NCBI GenBank assembly: GCA_037893225.1
Contig: JAZGUH010000005.1
Location: forward strand, 1,612,001 to 1,676,000
Direction of reading: 5' to 3'
Source: Hippasteria phrygiana
Lineage: Eukaryota > Echinodermata > Asteroidea > Valvatida > Goniasteridae
DNA: 64,000 bases
The stretch's first letter is position 1, and the number at the start of each line of letters is the position of its first letter. The translations under genes were made by a program, and so were the position numbers. The notes under the pieces are model-generated. The model saw nothing but the letters and a program-made list of their open reading frames with translations, made no database searches and was not told the DNA's origin. Below are positions 11,323 to 26,195 of the stretch, one piece after another.

Positions 11323-13040
11323 TCATCCGCCGGACGGTTGAAAACTAGCGCCGTTTTTCTCTCGTTTTTTTCGCCATCCAACAACGCAAAACAGGTCAGT
11401 GGAACGATATTTCCTATAAAATACTAACCCCCAAATCCGCCCATTTTTGAAAATTGCAACAATGACCAATCATGTACACTGCCTTTAAAGTGTTGGCTAA
11501 TTTGTCACAGTCACTGTATTTTTACAAATGTATTTCGGTTGCAAATGCATGACACTTCTATAGATGACATTCTTTGTTATTGACCTGCCAGTCCGACACA
11601 GGCGGCCATTGCTCCCGGCTTTCAATACCATCCTTTAGCAACCCCAAGCTTGGGTAACTGACAGCAATCAGCGCTTGCAGTCATATCATACAAAGGCTTG
11701 CTGTGCATGTGTGGAAGGCCCCATGTTTAGAGAGGTGAGTTAGTCTCACCATGGAGAAATAAGACACATTTCTCCATGGTCTCACCAACGATATAAGTTA
11801 CCCCGCCTGGGTCGTGAGGCCTACAGGCCTGAAAATGTGATAATTTCTTAGGTATATATCTATCAGGGGTGAGATTGGCCACAAAATAAAAAATCCACAA
11901 AATCCACGAACAATCCACGAGGACCCCAGATCAACATATAGTTTGTATTTGCCTAAAGGCACGCCCCCTTAAAATATCCGTTTTTATTGGTCTATATCCA
12001 CTTTTACAGCTAAAAACGCCTTTAGGACAACACCTCAGGAATTCCAGATTGCAAAAGAGATTCTTTAAAAATCCTGAAATCCCGACAAAAAATCCTGAAA
12101 TTAGGAAACATCCTGACAAATCTCACCCCTGATCTATTAGAAGATTTATCCTCTATTTAGATCCGGACCCAGGAAAACTGTGAGGGTGGTTTGGCTAGCA
12201 ACGGTCAAACTAAAATGTCGCCAACCCCATGCACCGCCTCTGTTGTAGCCCTACAGCCTTGTATTGGGCGACTTTCAAAAATCAAATCAAGGCGCATTCA
12301 TCCTGCCATATAGGCAGGATCATAGTGACAACCTCCACGCCTTTGTCTTATCCTGGGTTCCTAAATGATGGTAGTTTAGAAATATCGAGTGAGACAAAGG
12401 CACAATTTAATGAGATCATCGGTTTCAGGTTCACGTTAGGTATAAACAATTCCCACTTCATTTCATCCAGTCACTCATTCGACGCGTGCGTCAGTGTAGA
12501 CGAATTCCGTGACGAATCAAAGCCTTGTAATGCTCTTGTCGAAGGAAAAGTAGCCATCGGCCTATTGCATTTCAATTCAATGTGTTTTAATTAGGAACCG
12601 GTCTCGAGTGTTCTCAGTTGGGCCACGGTCCGTATTTGGGTTTTACACCGGGATTGCTTACCGTACTGTACCTCACCATGTCAGAAGATGGACTTTTGTT
12701 CAGGGTAATATCAATTTAAATGTGATTGTTGGACTTTCTGGCGAGATTTGTTTGCCGGCCCAGCAAAATAATTTGAAAAGAGGGGCCCTTGGGCCTAGTT
12801 TCCTTCTTTTCCCAACCCTTGGGTACACCAGTGCGAGTCCAAACGTATGGGATTGAAACCCGTATTTATCACTTCTAAATGAAATTTATATCACCATGCT
12901 TGTATCATAATATAGCCCAAGATCATCTCTTTTAAATGATAACTCAGTCACCCACATCAGGTCACGGATGATTGCGCATAGGGTATGCAATCAAAAACCA
13001 AGTCCAAACTATCCCGTGTCGAAAAGTCGATTTTGTTCAC

Positions 13041-13135
13041 ACTCACTGATCACCGGTCAAATCACTCCACACTGCACCAAGTTGTTTTGCGTAGATACCT
13101 CTTGCTCATTGATCCGTGAACTGATCTAGGTTAGT
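13041..13135 (+). repeat. Dispersed repeat family F, copy 1
   Basis: Partial match to 28050-28160: a GATCACCGGTC/GATCACCAGTC block, then CATTGATCCGTGAACTGATCTAGG against CAGTCATCCGTGACCTGATCTGGG at the right end. Confidence 0.5.
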
Positions 13136-13829
13136 GACCTATCATTTCAGAGAGACTATGCTACGAATTGATACAAATTCTGGATTCAGTTGGATTCCTA
13201 CACGATATATTTAGGGTTAAAGGCGGCAATGTAAACATGCCGCACGGTAAATAAAGGAACAGGCGGAGTTTTATGTACTGAATCATTCGATAAATTGGAA
13301 AAGTTTCACAGGAATGGAAAACCACTGCCTTTGTTTTACTTCAAATTGAAGCAATCATTATAGGCCTAGATCACGCTCGTATTGTTGTAAGACTCGTAAC
13401 ATTATACTGTAACGGTTAAAAAAGTAGAGTATCGCTGTCCCAAATCATAAATATCCAATAATCTTTTAGTCTTAAATTATACATAAGAGATCGTCCCCGG
13501 ACAAACAATGCGAGTATATGCCTAAATGGAACATACTCCAATCAATAACATCAATAAAATACATTAGTAATGATGAGCCGACCTTACTAATGACATAAAA
13601 TTCGCAACATTTTCAAATGACGCACAGGCCTTGCAATAATATCAAGAGGATGGAAACTTACCAACGGTAATCATTGATGAATTATGTTTCGTTGTGCTGA
13701 TGCATTATGCGATGAAGATTTTTTTTGTATGGACGCCAGACAAAACAGAACATTGGGGAAGATCAAAATGGGTCAGGGTCAGACATGCCCTCTCAATCAG
13801 ACATGCCACCATCTATAAAGTCAACATCT

Positions 13830-14280
13830 CCTACCGTCTGGTGCCCGGGGCCCATACCCGCTATTCCTCCCCGCTCAGCGGTCTGAGTGCGGACTCGTCC
13901 AGACCCATATAATAGACGATCAGAACTGACTTCCCCTCCCACTCGTCATTTTTAATCATCATAAAATTGGCTTTTCGCCGGCCAGCCCACCGTTAATTGA
14001 CCCCCCGCGTACCATTTGCGCCGCAAATTAGCCTGGTTTCCCAGGCTGGCGCTGCGCGCACCGTACACTGCGGGACCCAATTATACAGTCCCCCTTCATG
14101 AAAGTGGCCTTGGACGACTACCCTTGAATTATATGTTTCATTTTTCTGTATTTACAAAAGCGGCGGGAAATTAGACTGACGGCAAGCCCGGAAAAGAAGG
14201 GCTCCTGCAAATTTGCTTTGTAGCGTTACTTGACCCATTATTTGTTATAATGGCCTGTTTCTGATAATCTGTTAGGGTGA
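13830..14280. promoter_or_regulatory. GC-richer, apparently unique island, candidate cis-regulatory module
   Basis: Higher G+C than its surroundings, with homeodomain-type TTAATTG and ATTA words and no visible repeat structure. It lies 6-7 kb beyond the COUP-TF 3' end. Supported only by composition and motif content. Confidence 0.2.
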
Positions 14281-14769
14281 ATTTTGATGGCAGGGGAATA
14301 AAAATTGTTTCATCCAATTAAAATGTCCACTCTTTGTAACAGAACAAAAATGTTAATCCTAATTTGAGGCAAATTTTAAGTCGGTTATGGCGCAAAAACG
14401 TCTACCACTAAGCCTTAAATTGAGAATAGAGTTGTACATTGTTGGAATCGACTAAAGTACCGGAAACAAGAAACTGTAGGAAGGTTTGGAAGTTCGAAGT
14501 TCATAAAAAATAAAGACGCACGTAGACATGAGGTTCACAGAAGTTGAAACGGGAAAAGGCACACACGTGTTCGCACACACAGCCTTGCCGATGAAGCGTT
14601 GTTGCACATACTATTTAAAACGACTGCCACGACACAATTACAACCGAAAAATGCTACAGTTTGAGTAATTTATTAAGACCCAAGACAGAAATTCCTTGTG
14701 CCCCCGCCCACAAAAAAATCCCTCTTTTTTCTGTGACGTCATCATAGTCACCAAGGACACTGACTGGGT

Positions 14770-15070
14770 TGGCCCCGAGGAGATCACGTGAGCAGCAACT
14801 AATTCAAGATGGCGGCATCGATATAATGCATTATGGTGTTTATATTGTCGTGTGCAGCAGTAAGAGTACGAATATATTTCTCCCATAAAAGAAAACAGAC
14901 GAGAAAGGGCCCCCCTGAGGGGATCACGTGACCAGCAAATAAATTCAAGATGGCGGCAACCGTACAACGGACTATGGTGGTCGTTTATTTTTTTTCAGTA
15001 AATGTAACCATTTCACTTAAACGAAAACAGACAAGAGAGGGCCCATGATGGTATCACGTGACCAGCAAAT
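14770..15070 (+). repeat. Triplicated unit with TCACGTGA and AAGATGGCGGC sites
   Basis: Three tandem units of about 140 and 130 bp. TCACGTGA palindromes at 14784-14791, 14924-14931 and 15054-15061 are followed in the first two units by CAAGATGGCGGC (14805-14816, 14946-14957), a YY1-type site. GAAAACAGAC and GAGGGCCC-like words recur. Confidence 0.75.
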
Positions 15071-16209
15071 AATGGCTGAATCCGTACTACAAATTATTCA
15101 AACAAACTGTTTAAATTGTCGTAACACTCGTGAATGGAATATCTTCACTCAAACAAAAAAACGAAGAGACACGAGATTCTTAAATATAATTCTTCATAAC
15201 CCAAACCCGGTACATGCTTGACTTTATTATTTCCACAAAATCTGTGTCTCGGACACACGCGGCCACGTTTAAACTGTGTAAAGACAGAATGGTGCTGTAT
15301 AAAACATAGGGTTACCATGACGACGCTATAGCCAAAGATATGACATGTTGTCTTACATTTAAACGATACTAAATGTTTTAATTCCTACTTAAAGTATATG
15401 TAAGCTGCAGTTATTGGTCTCGTTACATTACGGGTTTAGTGTGGCGCAGTCGGCCATCTGCAGTACAGGTAGGTATACTTTGACCTAGTGAAACTGAATC
15501 AAATTCAACTGTAAAAGTTTACTCTACGATTTTTGTGACGAATTTTACACTAATGGCTGAAGCTATACGTAGGTAACATTCTGTTGTGGAAAAAAGTAAA
15601 ATTAACTCGTGAATTTCACTGGATTTTTTGTGAAAATGTTGCGAAAGACATGACCAGCTTAGCTTATTATAAAAAAAAAATTAGTGTTGGATTCGTCACT
15701 GCCATAAAGATTGCGTTTGCTAATTCTGGTTGTTCAATGACCAAAATGAAGTCTTGTGACCCATCTCCTAAAACGACTAACTTCACACAAATGTAGGTGT
15801 AGAACCACCTTTTAGCCACCTGCTACCCCATGGGTTTTACATCACTGCCCACACTATTTTTCTGAATACAAAAATACACAACACCTTTCTTCTTTTTTTT
15901 ATTTCGTTGTTTTGCAAAACATGACCACTCTATACGCCTACAAAGAGCTTCAGGGGTATCAAAACATTTCTAGTAACAAATAAATCCCATCATTTAAATC
16001 GCTCTGGTTTTAAACCAGGTGTTTTTGTACAAAACAGCAAAATACAACGACAGACAAGGCCAGCTATTTAAAATAGTAGTAAAAGGTCTAAAGATTATAC
16101 AACGTAACTAGGGCCTATAGATTTTAACAATGGTGTTCAAAACAATACAAAACAACCCTAAAGACACTGTACTATAGACAAAATACAATAATTGGCATGT
16201 CCACTGGCA

Positions 16210-16385
16210 GGGTATATAGATACACATATATTCCAATGTGTATATAAATATGCATATGTATAGATATGTGCATATATTTATGTATACATAATTATACACG
16301 TGAATATGTAATAATGTATATATAAGTATCTGCTACATACGCATAGGCATATACATAAATATATACACATATATATGCATGGGTA
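16210..16385. repeat. AT-rich TATA/TGCATA simple-sequence tract
   Basis: Degenerate alternating purine-pyrimidine repeat with TATA, CATA and TGCATA words. Confidence 0.8.
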
Positions 16386-16897
16386 TCGTACGTTTCACAT
16401 AGCCAAAATAATAGATCTACAGCTACCTATGAACATAACATTTTAATTTTTTTTTATATTATGATACAATATAATTTTGGTGCTGTATAAACGATGATAA
16501 TCATAGCGCGGTATTTAACCAGCAAAGGCATTTAGCCCTAACGAACAAACGACGCAACAGCAATTTTAATGCATTAATCCGAATGGTACTTGTTAGGACG
16601 ATTGCGTTTTAACAGCATACAATTTCTGTCTTGGGGGGCGTCGCGTTGCAAATTGACATTTCTGATCAATGTCTTGTTTGCGTCATAGTTCAAATCCATC
16701 CGGGTATCTCATGGCGTATTGCTAGCATTGGGCATGCGTGGAAAATGCACGTCATGATATGTAAATTTGCGTTTCTTCTGAACGCAACAAACACAAAAGC
16801 TTAATAAAATGCAATTCTTGGCGCTTTTTATCAGAAATTCATCACATCGCACTTTTGAAGTGTCTTAAACTAGACATGATTTGTTTTTAGAAGCAAT

Positions 16898-16980
16898 ACA
16901 AAAACAAACAAACAAACAAACAAACAATACTGTACACGCTCTTGGAATTGTTTGTAATAATAATAATAATAATAATAAAA
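16898..16980. repeat. AAAC and AAT microsatellites
   Basis: A short (AAAC)n run followed about 30 nt later by (AAT)n. Confidence 0.85.
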
Positions 16981-18771
16981 ATAAAAAACCTTTAAAACAA
17001 ATCTGCCTTTAAAAATTATTTAATTTCAAAAATGTAACTGCAGCTGCTTTGGGGACTTGGCTATATTTCAAAAAGGCCATAATGGAGAATATCATTTTCT
17101 CCTGTTGTTGACAACCTCAATTTTTTAATATCGACAATACAGATAATTTGTCATGAAAAAAACAAAAAAACAAAAATTCGGACTGAGAATAATGCATCAG
17201 CACAATACGGCGTGAAATAAAAAAAATAAAGTAAAAAAAAAAAATTTACCGTTGAGAATACTTTTGAGTATTTTTGGCGGTAGGCCTATCTGGACATAAA
17301 AGTACTAAAATTGTGACTTGTAGGAAAATGAGTTATTCCTACATTTAAAGTTTTCGCTTTGAGTTTGTATTACACTTTGTGCTACGTCTTTAAAAGTATT
17401 CAAATTTGTCAAAGAGTACACAGCTTGTATTAAGATGTTTTTATTTATTCATGTTATCTCTGAAGGTAAATCGTTTTACTATTTCCCTCCCCCGCCCAAA
17501 ATGTGCACTTGGTCGTTTACCCTCAGGCCTAACGTTTTGTTCTTGAAAATGAACTAAGGAAAAAACACAGAAAAAAAATTATCGAAACATATACGTTATT
17601 GCGACGATATTTCCAGTCACAGAGTTCATTCAATCTGTACAGAACATCGTAACATATTTCAGCTGTGGCAGTTTAAAGCGCTTTGAAGTTTGCTTGCAAC
17701 TATAGTCCATTAACTTAATTTTCATGGCGCTCACACATATTTTTTTGTAATTTTCCCCCTTTAATTTGGCAAAGTCTAGCTACGGAACTTGTTCGATTTC
17801 CCCCCCAAATTCCAGACAATCCCCCCAACACCTTCGTGTCAAAAATACACACCCTATGATAGCAAGAACATGGCATATATAAAAAAAAATCAAAAGAAGA
17901 CAAATAATATCGATTAAAGCACAAATGATTAAGGATCATATAACTGGTTTTGAAAGCAAAATTCAAACTCGTTAACCTATTGAATATTCATCAAACAAAA
18001 CAATGAATATTCAAACAAAACGCAAGTATTCATGGAAACAAAACGCAACCCTCTAAGTTGGCTCGGAACAAACAAGCAGCAAAAAACCCCACAAAATGTA
18101 AATTTACACTAGCAGTGAACAACGGCAGTCCATTAAAAGCAATTTTGTATTAAAGGTGGATGAATATTATTTGTGTGTTTACTTTTCGGTTTATGTACAA
18201 AATTCACACTCCTACGGTACACCCACTGTTTACATCGGTAAAAATGTCAACTCGCATTGACTCAAGTTGAGTTCAAATTTCACGCACCCATTGAATTTCA
18301 GTTTTATTTTTCATTTAAACACTTTCACGATCACGTGACTCTTTCATCCATTCATTCCCTTTACTTACACTGAGATTACTGAATGACGTCATTCATGTTA
18401 CACAAAAACGTAATGGCAGGGACGCAATTTCTGCATACAAACACGTAATCAAGATTTAAAGGCACACACTGCCATGCAATCACTAGAATTCCACCTCTTC
18501 AGTTAGTTTAATCTAGCCTCTCTCCGATGCCCGAGAGTGTAATATTTACGGAGAAATGTAAAGCATTGACATCCGGACATTCAGACTGGCGCCGAGAAGA
18601 GTAGCCTGTGCGCAACCAAAGCGCTATAGACCAAGGGCACCACTTCGGTCCGACTTTTCCGTACCAAACTTATATTCTACTTTTTGATGACCTATCCGAC
18701 CATAGCGAACGCCTTTTGTAACCCATTTGGGCGCTTGTAAGGCAATGTGCCCCTTTAAACAACGGTAAGCA

Positions 18772-18909
18772 CTTATCCAGAACCACCAAAATGACATCGT
18801 CATGTATTACTGAAAATGCACCAGGCATTATTGAATAGGCACAAGGCCTTATTGAATAGACACAAGGCGCGATGCGCGCGACGATGTCATTTTGGTGGTT
18901 CTGGATAAG
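18772..18909. mobile_element. Perfect 30-bp inverted repeat element
   Basis: 18772-18801 and 18880-18909 are exact inverted repeats (outer end CTTATCCAGAACCACCAAAA). The 78-bp loop has two tandem copies of a TTATTGAATAG...CACAAGGC unit. MITE-like; the perfect arms suggest recent insertion or a palindromic hairpin kept intact. Confidence 0.75.
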
Positions 18910-19022
18910 AAGATTGAGCAAGTTTGATCTAGAACCATTGGTTAACAAGTGGTTGACTTGTGACGTACCTTGCGTCTGCGCATTAACGTACAAGCGCGAA
19001 CGACCTACAGTCGAACTCACTG

Positions 19023-19235
19023 ATTGATAGCGCCTCGGCTGTTCGAGTCGAAGCCACCGTCTGTCATATTATAACTCCCAACGCAATAGGTTTCACAACC
19101 TTTGTTCTCAGGGTCTACTTTTGTCCCCGTTCTCAATTGTACACGTTTACGGTGGGAGTACTAATATGGCCGTTGCTAACTTCAGTTTGTTGTCCAGCGT
19201 ACAATGGTCAATGTGCATAGAAATCAGTGGTTCGA
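19023..19235 (+). repeat. Dispersed repeat family B, copy 2
   Basis: Second copy of family B. Matching words include CTCGGCTGTTCGAGTCGAAGCC and GGTGGGAGTACTAATATGGCCG. Confidence 0.65.
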
Positions 19236-20389
19236 GTACTGTCACTGGCACCATCTTCACTTGTAACAGTTTAGAAGGAACACTTTACTACTGATAACCG
19301 GCTAGAAAATGTCTCTTATGGCTGGTTCCAGATAATCGACTAGGCGTGGTTGACAAGCCAAGTTTACCGTAAGCGTTGACTCAAAACGTTGAACAATAGT
19401 TAACTGTAGTCTGTTGCTTAAACCTGCTCCTTATTTGGAGCGAAAAGTTGGCGAAATATTTCATTGTTGAGAGATATCTTTACTCACAATTCACGCTATG
19501 AACAACTGAAAAGTGGACAGTAATGATTAGAGTTTGTTTTAAACAATGACGAGGTCCCTCTAGAAGTGACTGTTATAGTTCTATAGATAAAAAATTATTT
19601 GCAAGCAATTTGCCTTCCTTACCCAAAGTCTACACTCCATTGCACGCAAACAACTGCCACACAGTTCTCATTTCCCACGAACAAACATCTCACTCACACA
19701 AAACTCACACCGTGATAAAAGCCCTCTTAGTCAGTACGAAGCAACAAAATATCTATTATGCAGCCATTTCAGTTTATTCCTCTCTTCTTAAAGGTGCTGG
19801 CAATTCTTGTGGGCAGCGCGGAACAATTCCGTACGTCTGGTTCACTTTGAACGATACCTCTACGGACAACCTCTTTAAGGTCCATCATGGACGCTTTTGG
19901 TATCTACCCCGTTGGCGCCATAAAGATGCCATGACGATTCGCGAATGGGATCACATTGTCACAAAGCTCTAGAAACGAAGCTGTACAAGCTTCTACATCA
20001 CATTGGCCAGTGGGTTCATAATGTGGGGTCCCCACAGACGTGACTGTGGTCTGGCCATTTCTTTAAAAGATTGTTGGCATCAATTCTCATTAATGATTAT
20101 GTTTTTATTTCTTCGAGTACCGGTAATATTTTTTTCTGAAACTGCCTAATTAAGATATTACGAGAATCATGGCGAGCTGTTTGCGACTTGCCAACTACTA
20201 CACGATCTATGGCTACTCAAAACACTGTGGTCGGTAACTTCATTTCATGAAGTATAACACAAACACCATTTCTGAAGTCAAAGGAACTACAGGGTTCGTA
20301 TTCACGTAAGATCACATTTCATGCATACACTGACGACGCGTCTCACCCAGAACGCTCCGTTCGGATGCCAGCATCAAAGTAATTGGGAC

Positions 20390-20395
20390 TTTATT
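20390..20395 (-). terminator. NR2F: Candidate polyadenylation signal AATAAA
   Basis: AATAAA on the minus strand, 215 nt downstream of the COUP-TF stop codon. A second AATAAA lies at 20109-20104, about 500 nt downstream. Which is used, if either, is unknown. Confidence 0.4.
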
Positions 20396-20609
20396 TCAAT
20401 TGGGTTAGCACATGGGACTCTTATTATTTTAAGTTTTCAAAGAGAGACTCATTTTATGGCTCTTCTCACAGTCCTCCATGTTTCCCTGGATGGTCCTTCC
20501 GATTTGATTTTTTTTCCTTATTAATTTAGCCAATATGGCTTTTTTCCAACTTAATTACTGCCATTAGTTGCGTGACTAGAGCAACACGCCCTCCACCGAG
20601 ACCGGACGA

Positions 20610-21870
<1,261 letters not shown>

Positions 21871-22312
21871 GTACCGGTAAGCTTTTGATGAGTGTGTGGC
21901 CTTCCTGGCAGAAATCTATAGGTGTCTGCTTAAACCATAAACTGAAAGTTTTACAGGAAACGAACTAAAAAAAACTATAATTATTCAAATTCCATGTGCA
22001 CATGCTACATTGGATGGAAGATATATAAATGTTGGGCACAAGACTGTCGTTATATTCGACGGCGTTCAGAACTTCTGTCAGCTATGTTATCTGCTGTACA
22101 TTTTTATCTTTTTCCATTTTTATTATTATACCTTAAAAATATTTGAGTTAAAAGGGGTCAGTAAGTATAGAGTAACAACGTAACAAACAGCTAGATTGGA
22201 AATCAAAAACACCCACAATTTCTATTCTATTATATTTTTTAGGCCTATGAAAGTTCTCCCCGAACAAGGCTAAAAGCCACTCAAGGTACGGAGCTACAAA
22301 AAGAAAAAAATA

Positions 22313-22448
22313 AATATACAAGAGGAAGGAATTCATATTTCTCTTGAAGTATAGAAAAGATCGTAAGATGAAGGGAAACATGCACCAGGCAAAGAATTCA
22401 ACAGAGATACAGAATAAGGGGAAAGCTATTGGTACAGCTAGACTATTG
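22313..22448 (+). repeat. Dispersed repeat family G, copy 1
   Basis: Matches 34738-34866: TTCCTCTTGAAG-like, GATCGTAAGATGAAGGGAAA, CATGCACCAGGC and GAGATACAGAA shared in order. It lies within a 184-codon open frame on the minus strand, which argues that frame is repeat DNA rather than a gene. Confidence 0.75.
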
Positions 22449-23965
22449 GTGTGAACAGGCGGAAAGCCGAGTTCCATGCTCAAATACCCTAACTGGAGGA
22501 ACCAAGCTGGACAAGAATACCAAATAATTGATGGAATAATGATGAACGTTGCACTAGCGAGTGGTTGGCCGTCAGTGAGCTGTACGCAAGACATGCCCAC
22601 GTGTTTCGATCGATACTTGAGGCGGTGAATGCTCTTTGAATGTTTCATCATAGGACAAGGACGGGTAAACTCTTTTAACCCCACAATTCCATGTCTCGAC
22701 AAATGTTCCTATCATGGGCATCCCCACCCCGAGTCTCTGCCCACACGTGTCATAACACAAACTCTATCACTTGAGTGCTGAAATGTCATAGGCCTACATA
22801 TATACACGTGCAGCAGATCAAACATTTGCAAACGAACGTATTCAAAACAAACGCGCTAATTATGGGGGAAGGGCCTTGGCATTTTGTCAACAAGAAATTT
22901 GCTGCCGTGCCTGACAGAAAGCAATAAGCATCAGAATGAAGATAGGCCCTACTCTCTGGACTTTAAGCCAACATTCGGAATTAATGGCGGGTGCCATGCA
23001 GTCTAGGAAAAGCCTACTTATACCTTATACTCGAACCACTACCATTTGTGTACATTCTTTCTTCTTTATCATTTGTTTTTGCGGGGGGTGGTTAACAATA
23101 CAATACACTTTAGGTAAGCGCTAATTATAAAATATATTCAGCGAGGAAAGGAGAGCATCTGCACGAGAGTCAATTTTGCTGACTGCAGAAAAGATTTTCC
23201 TAACCAAAATAAGTTTCCAGTCAAAACAATTCTAGATGGCTATAGTTCATTGTTAACTTCTTTTTCTTGAACATTATTTTCTGTTCAGCAACTCCATAGA
23301 ACTTGCCCCAAGACCCCGTTGGAATCTAACGTTGGAGTCTGTGCTAATGGCCCACAATTATTTAACCGAGCTATAAAAAAAAACGTCCTCCCAGTAAGCA
23401 CATAGTTGTATACGCATTCTTACAAGCGAAAATTCCTTGCTTAACCCGTGAAATACGCCAACCGTCAGCGTATATTTTTCTGCCATAGTTAGCGGAGATT
23501 CCCCATTTAGGGTAAGCGAAGCCATGAAACTATAGGTCCTGATCTTTTGAGCGAGGCCTGAGATTCCTTCTAGCCCAAAGTTGATTCTGCAATGGCGCCT
23601 GAGGTGCGTACAGTTCCGATCAGTTTGGGTAACTTTCAGCTCGTGCGTGTAAGGCGTTTGACTCAGCGAGCCAAGCCGCCCAGCGCGCCACAGATATGCC
23701 GCATTACGCGCCGCATGCACGACTGACTTCAACACAGGCCAAAGTACAGGGCTTTTAGACATATAAAAGTGTCCCAATTATTGCCCTTTTTTTGTTATAA
23801 TGGAGCCATCTTTGGAATTAGAGCGCGTCCGAGGGCCTTCACTACTATACTCCAATTCTGTGAAATAATGTAAATGTCGTGCAGAACGGCGCTGTCAATG
23901 GAGCGAGCAATACGAGATTTGGTAAGAATGGGAGCTACAGCGTGTATACGGCGTCCTATTTTTAA

Positions 23966-24157
23966 AACCCCTTGACCCCGGATATTAGATGGGAGGCGCC
24001 GGGGCACCAGGAAACAAGAGGCTTGTGCAGCCAAGCATAACGTACACAATACCCCAATAATGGATTGAAATTGCAGAGATTGACACAAATAGAAGTCAAC
24101 CGGCCTGGTGACAATTTTCAATCTGCACGTATTTGTGTCAACCATACGCAAGGGGTT
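23966..24157 (+). mobile_element. MITE family A, copy 2
   Basis: Diverged copy in intron 2. Left end AACCCCTTG, right end CATACGCAAGGGG followed directly by TTAA. The centre (CAATAATGGATTGAAATTGCA) and CGGCCTGGTGACA match the other copies. A TTAA beside a CCCC/GGGG terminus recalls piggyBac-type insertion, but the target duplication is not intact on both sides. Confidence 0.65.
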
Positions 24158-24295
24158 AAGCAACATTTTTCTTTCTTACTGAGATGAGCTGGGAAACTGT
24201 GGTCACGTGATGGAAAAAGTGGCATTTTAATTGAACATTTTCAATATATATGTGATTGACCTCTATTGCCGATTAATCTTTCTTTCGTATGCGGT

Positions 24296-24405
24296 AGACA
24301 GACTAAAGACACTGTCCGTCGCCAGACTAGTCAGTGTCTGTTACCAAGACGTCAATATAAAAGTGCTAAAAAGTGACCGTGAAGTCGCAAAACGGGCACG
24401 CTCTT
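24296..24405 (+). repeat. Dispersed repeat family D, copy 2
   Basis: Second copy of the 8438-8540 repeat, in intron 2. Confidence 0.6.
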
Positions 24406-26119
24406 TTAACAGAAGTTGATGGAGAGCATGCACGATCAATCTTTCCTCTTTGTTCTTGCTATCTTATGTTCTCTTAAGCTTTATAATTTTTTTCTTCCGT
24501 TTCCCCCCCTAATTTCTTTTTCGAGCGGGATTCTCGAGACTATTACGGGAATAACTCGTTCCGTGTCAGGGGGAACACCCTCTTCTCTGATGCTCCGTTG
24601 GTAAGCGGCGAGCGGCAACACCGTTGGACCGATCTCGCGCCCAAGGTGCGAGGCGACAAACCCCGCTGGGACGAGCTCGCGGCGCCTCCAGCGGTCACAT
24701 GAAGGGAATGACGGGCACTGAAGTTGACACTCCCCGCCCACCCCATATGCCAAGTTGGGCTGTCCAAAAGTTCCCCTCCCACCCATATGTTGTCGGGAAA
24801 AATCCTTTAAAAAGTTCTATGACCCGACGAGTAAAAGTGCTTTAAAAAACCAAGAGATTTCTTTTAGAGGAAACACAATGTGCAGTAACTCTTTAACCCT
24901 GGAACTTGACACTAAGGCACCGACAGGCATTATAATGCTGCATAATTAATCCACAGAAGAATAAATACTTGGCTCTGCTTTCTGGAATAAAGTCAGGGAT
25001 TTCTTTCTCCATAGTATCAACGATCGTAGAAGGGAAAGATCGGACACAGGTTATCTTTTTGTACAGCGCCCAATGAAACGCTGTGGCGTCATTATTTTCA
25101 AAAATGGGGAATGGTGCCCCTAAAGCGTTTGATAGAAAAACGCGTGTTGCGGAGACGGTGAATCCATACGAGAAGTGCAGCATCGGGTGTAAAATGCGAG
25201 CGGGATTTTCATTAATGAAGAAAAAACTTCACAAAGAAGACAATATGAAGAAATGAAGAGACAAATAAATGAATAAGTGAATGGTTAAATAATATCACGG
25301 AGGTACCTCCATTATAATACATGTAGTTACGTGTTTTAGTGACATGATTAGTGATAAACCAGGGAATACATTTGTATAATGTCATTGAGTTATTGAGGCG
25401 ACGAGACGGGCCAATATGCAGTCAATATACTTTTTAATGATCAATTTCTCTGAGAAATTATTTAGTGTTGTGCCATAATTATTATGTAGAGTTATAATTT
25501 GTTTTAATGATATTTGCAAAAGGTGGCTCTCCACGATTGAATATCAGAAATTCAGAATTAATAAATAAATGAATAAATAACGAAAGAAAGAAAGAAAAAG
25601 AGAGAGAGAAACATTAAGTATGTAATGTCAAGACCAATCCTTGCCAAATTTTGTTGGAGGTGTCATTTAGTGCAATTAATTCAGTGCGGAGCACCAAGTC
25701 TTCTTTTTTTCTCCATTGTGAACTACAGGAAACACTTCGGTTGGTCGCAAGTTTTACCTACCAAAGGTATGAGGGCGCCCTTCCCCATGAGCCACAACTT
25801 CCTGTTTCACTTTTTTCAGCAGAGTGTCTGATCTTTCCCTTCTACGATCTTTGATAGTATGAAGCCAACACTAAACAGATACTAGACGACACTATAAACT
25901 CGACATCTCGGTCTGTGTGCTCCGGCCGTTATCAGCAGAAACAAAAACGAAAACGTGAGCTCGTTTAAACAGCAGTCATTCTACATACCGAAGGCACAAC
26001 TGAAACCACAATAACCATCGTAAAGTATATTTAAATGTTAGCTGCCATATTTGTATAAGCAGGTCCATTACACTGGTCCACAATGTTTGTTTGTTGGGGG
26101 TTGGGTGGGATTGGGTGGG

Positions 26120-26195
26120 GTGGGATGGGGCGGGAACCAGTCTAAGCGAAATCAATGCAGTCGATTGAAACCGCACAAAGGCGGCCTTAGGTGAC
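26120..26195 (+). repeat. Possible MITE family A fragment
   Basis: CGATTGAAACCGCACAAAGGCGGCC resembles the family A core (ATTGAAACTGCACAAA, GCGGCC), but ends are not recognisable. Confidence 0.35.

Larger units (their letters stand above)
1..20103. other. 3' flank of COUP-TF, no gene recognised
   Basis: Apart from the repeats listed separately, I see no coding region, structural RNA gene or intact transposon. Stretches with nothing I can name include 1-850, 1250-2490, 5510-6320, 6950-8040, 8700-9420, 12100-13030, 15100-16200, 16400-18770 and 19240-20100. Open frames here are short (at most 144 codons), unrelated to known families as far as I can judge, and partly made of homopolymers or repeats. 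Confidence 0.6.

Noticed and set aside
22148..22702. 184-codon open frame on the minus strand, the longest outside the receptor gene and its antisense
   Set aside because: Its centre overlaps a dispersed repeat with another copy at 34738-34866, it resembles no protein family I know, and it lies within an intron of COUP-TF.
23358..23777. 139-codon open frame on the minus strand
   Set aside because: No recognisable domain or splice context; in an intron.
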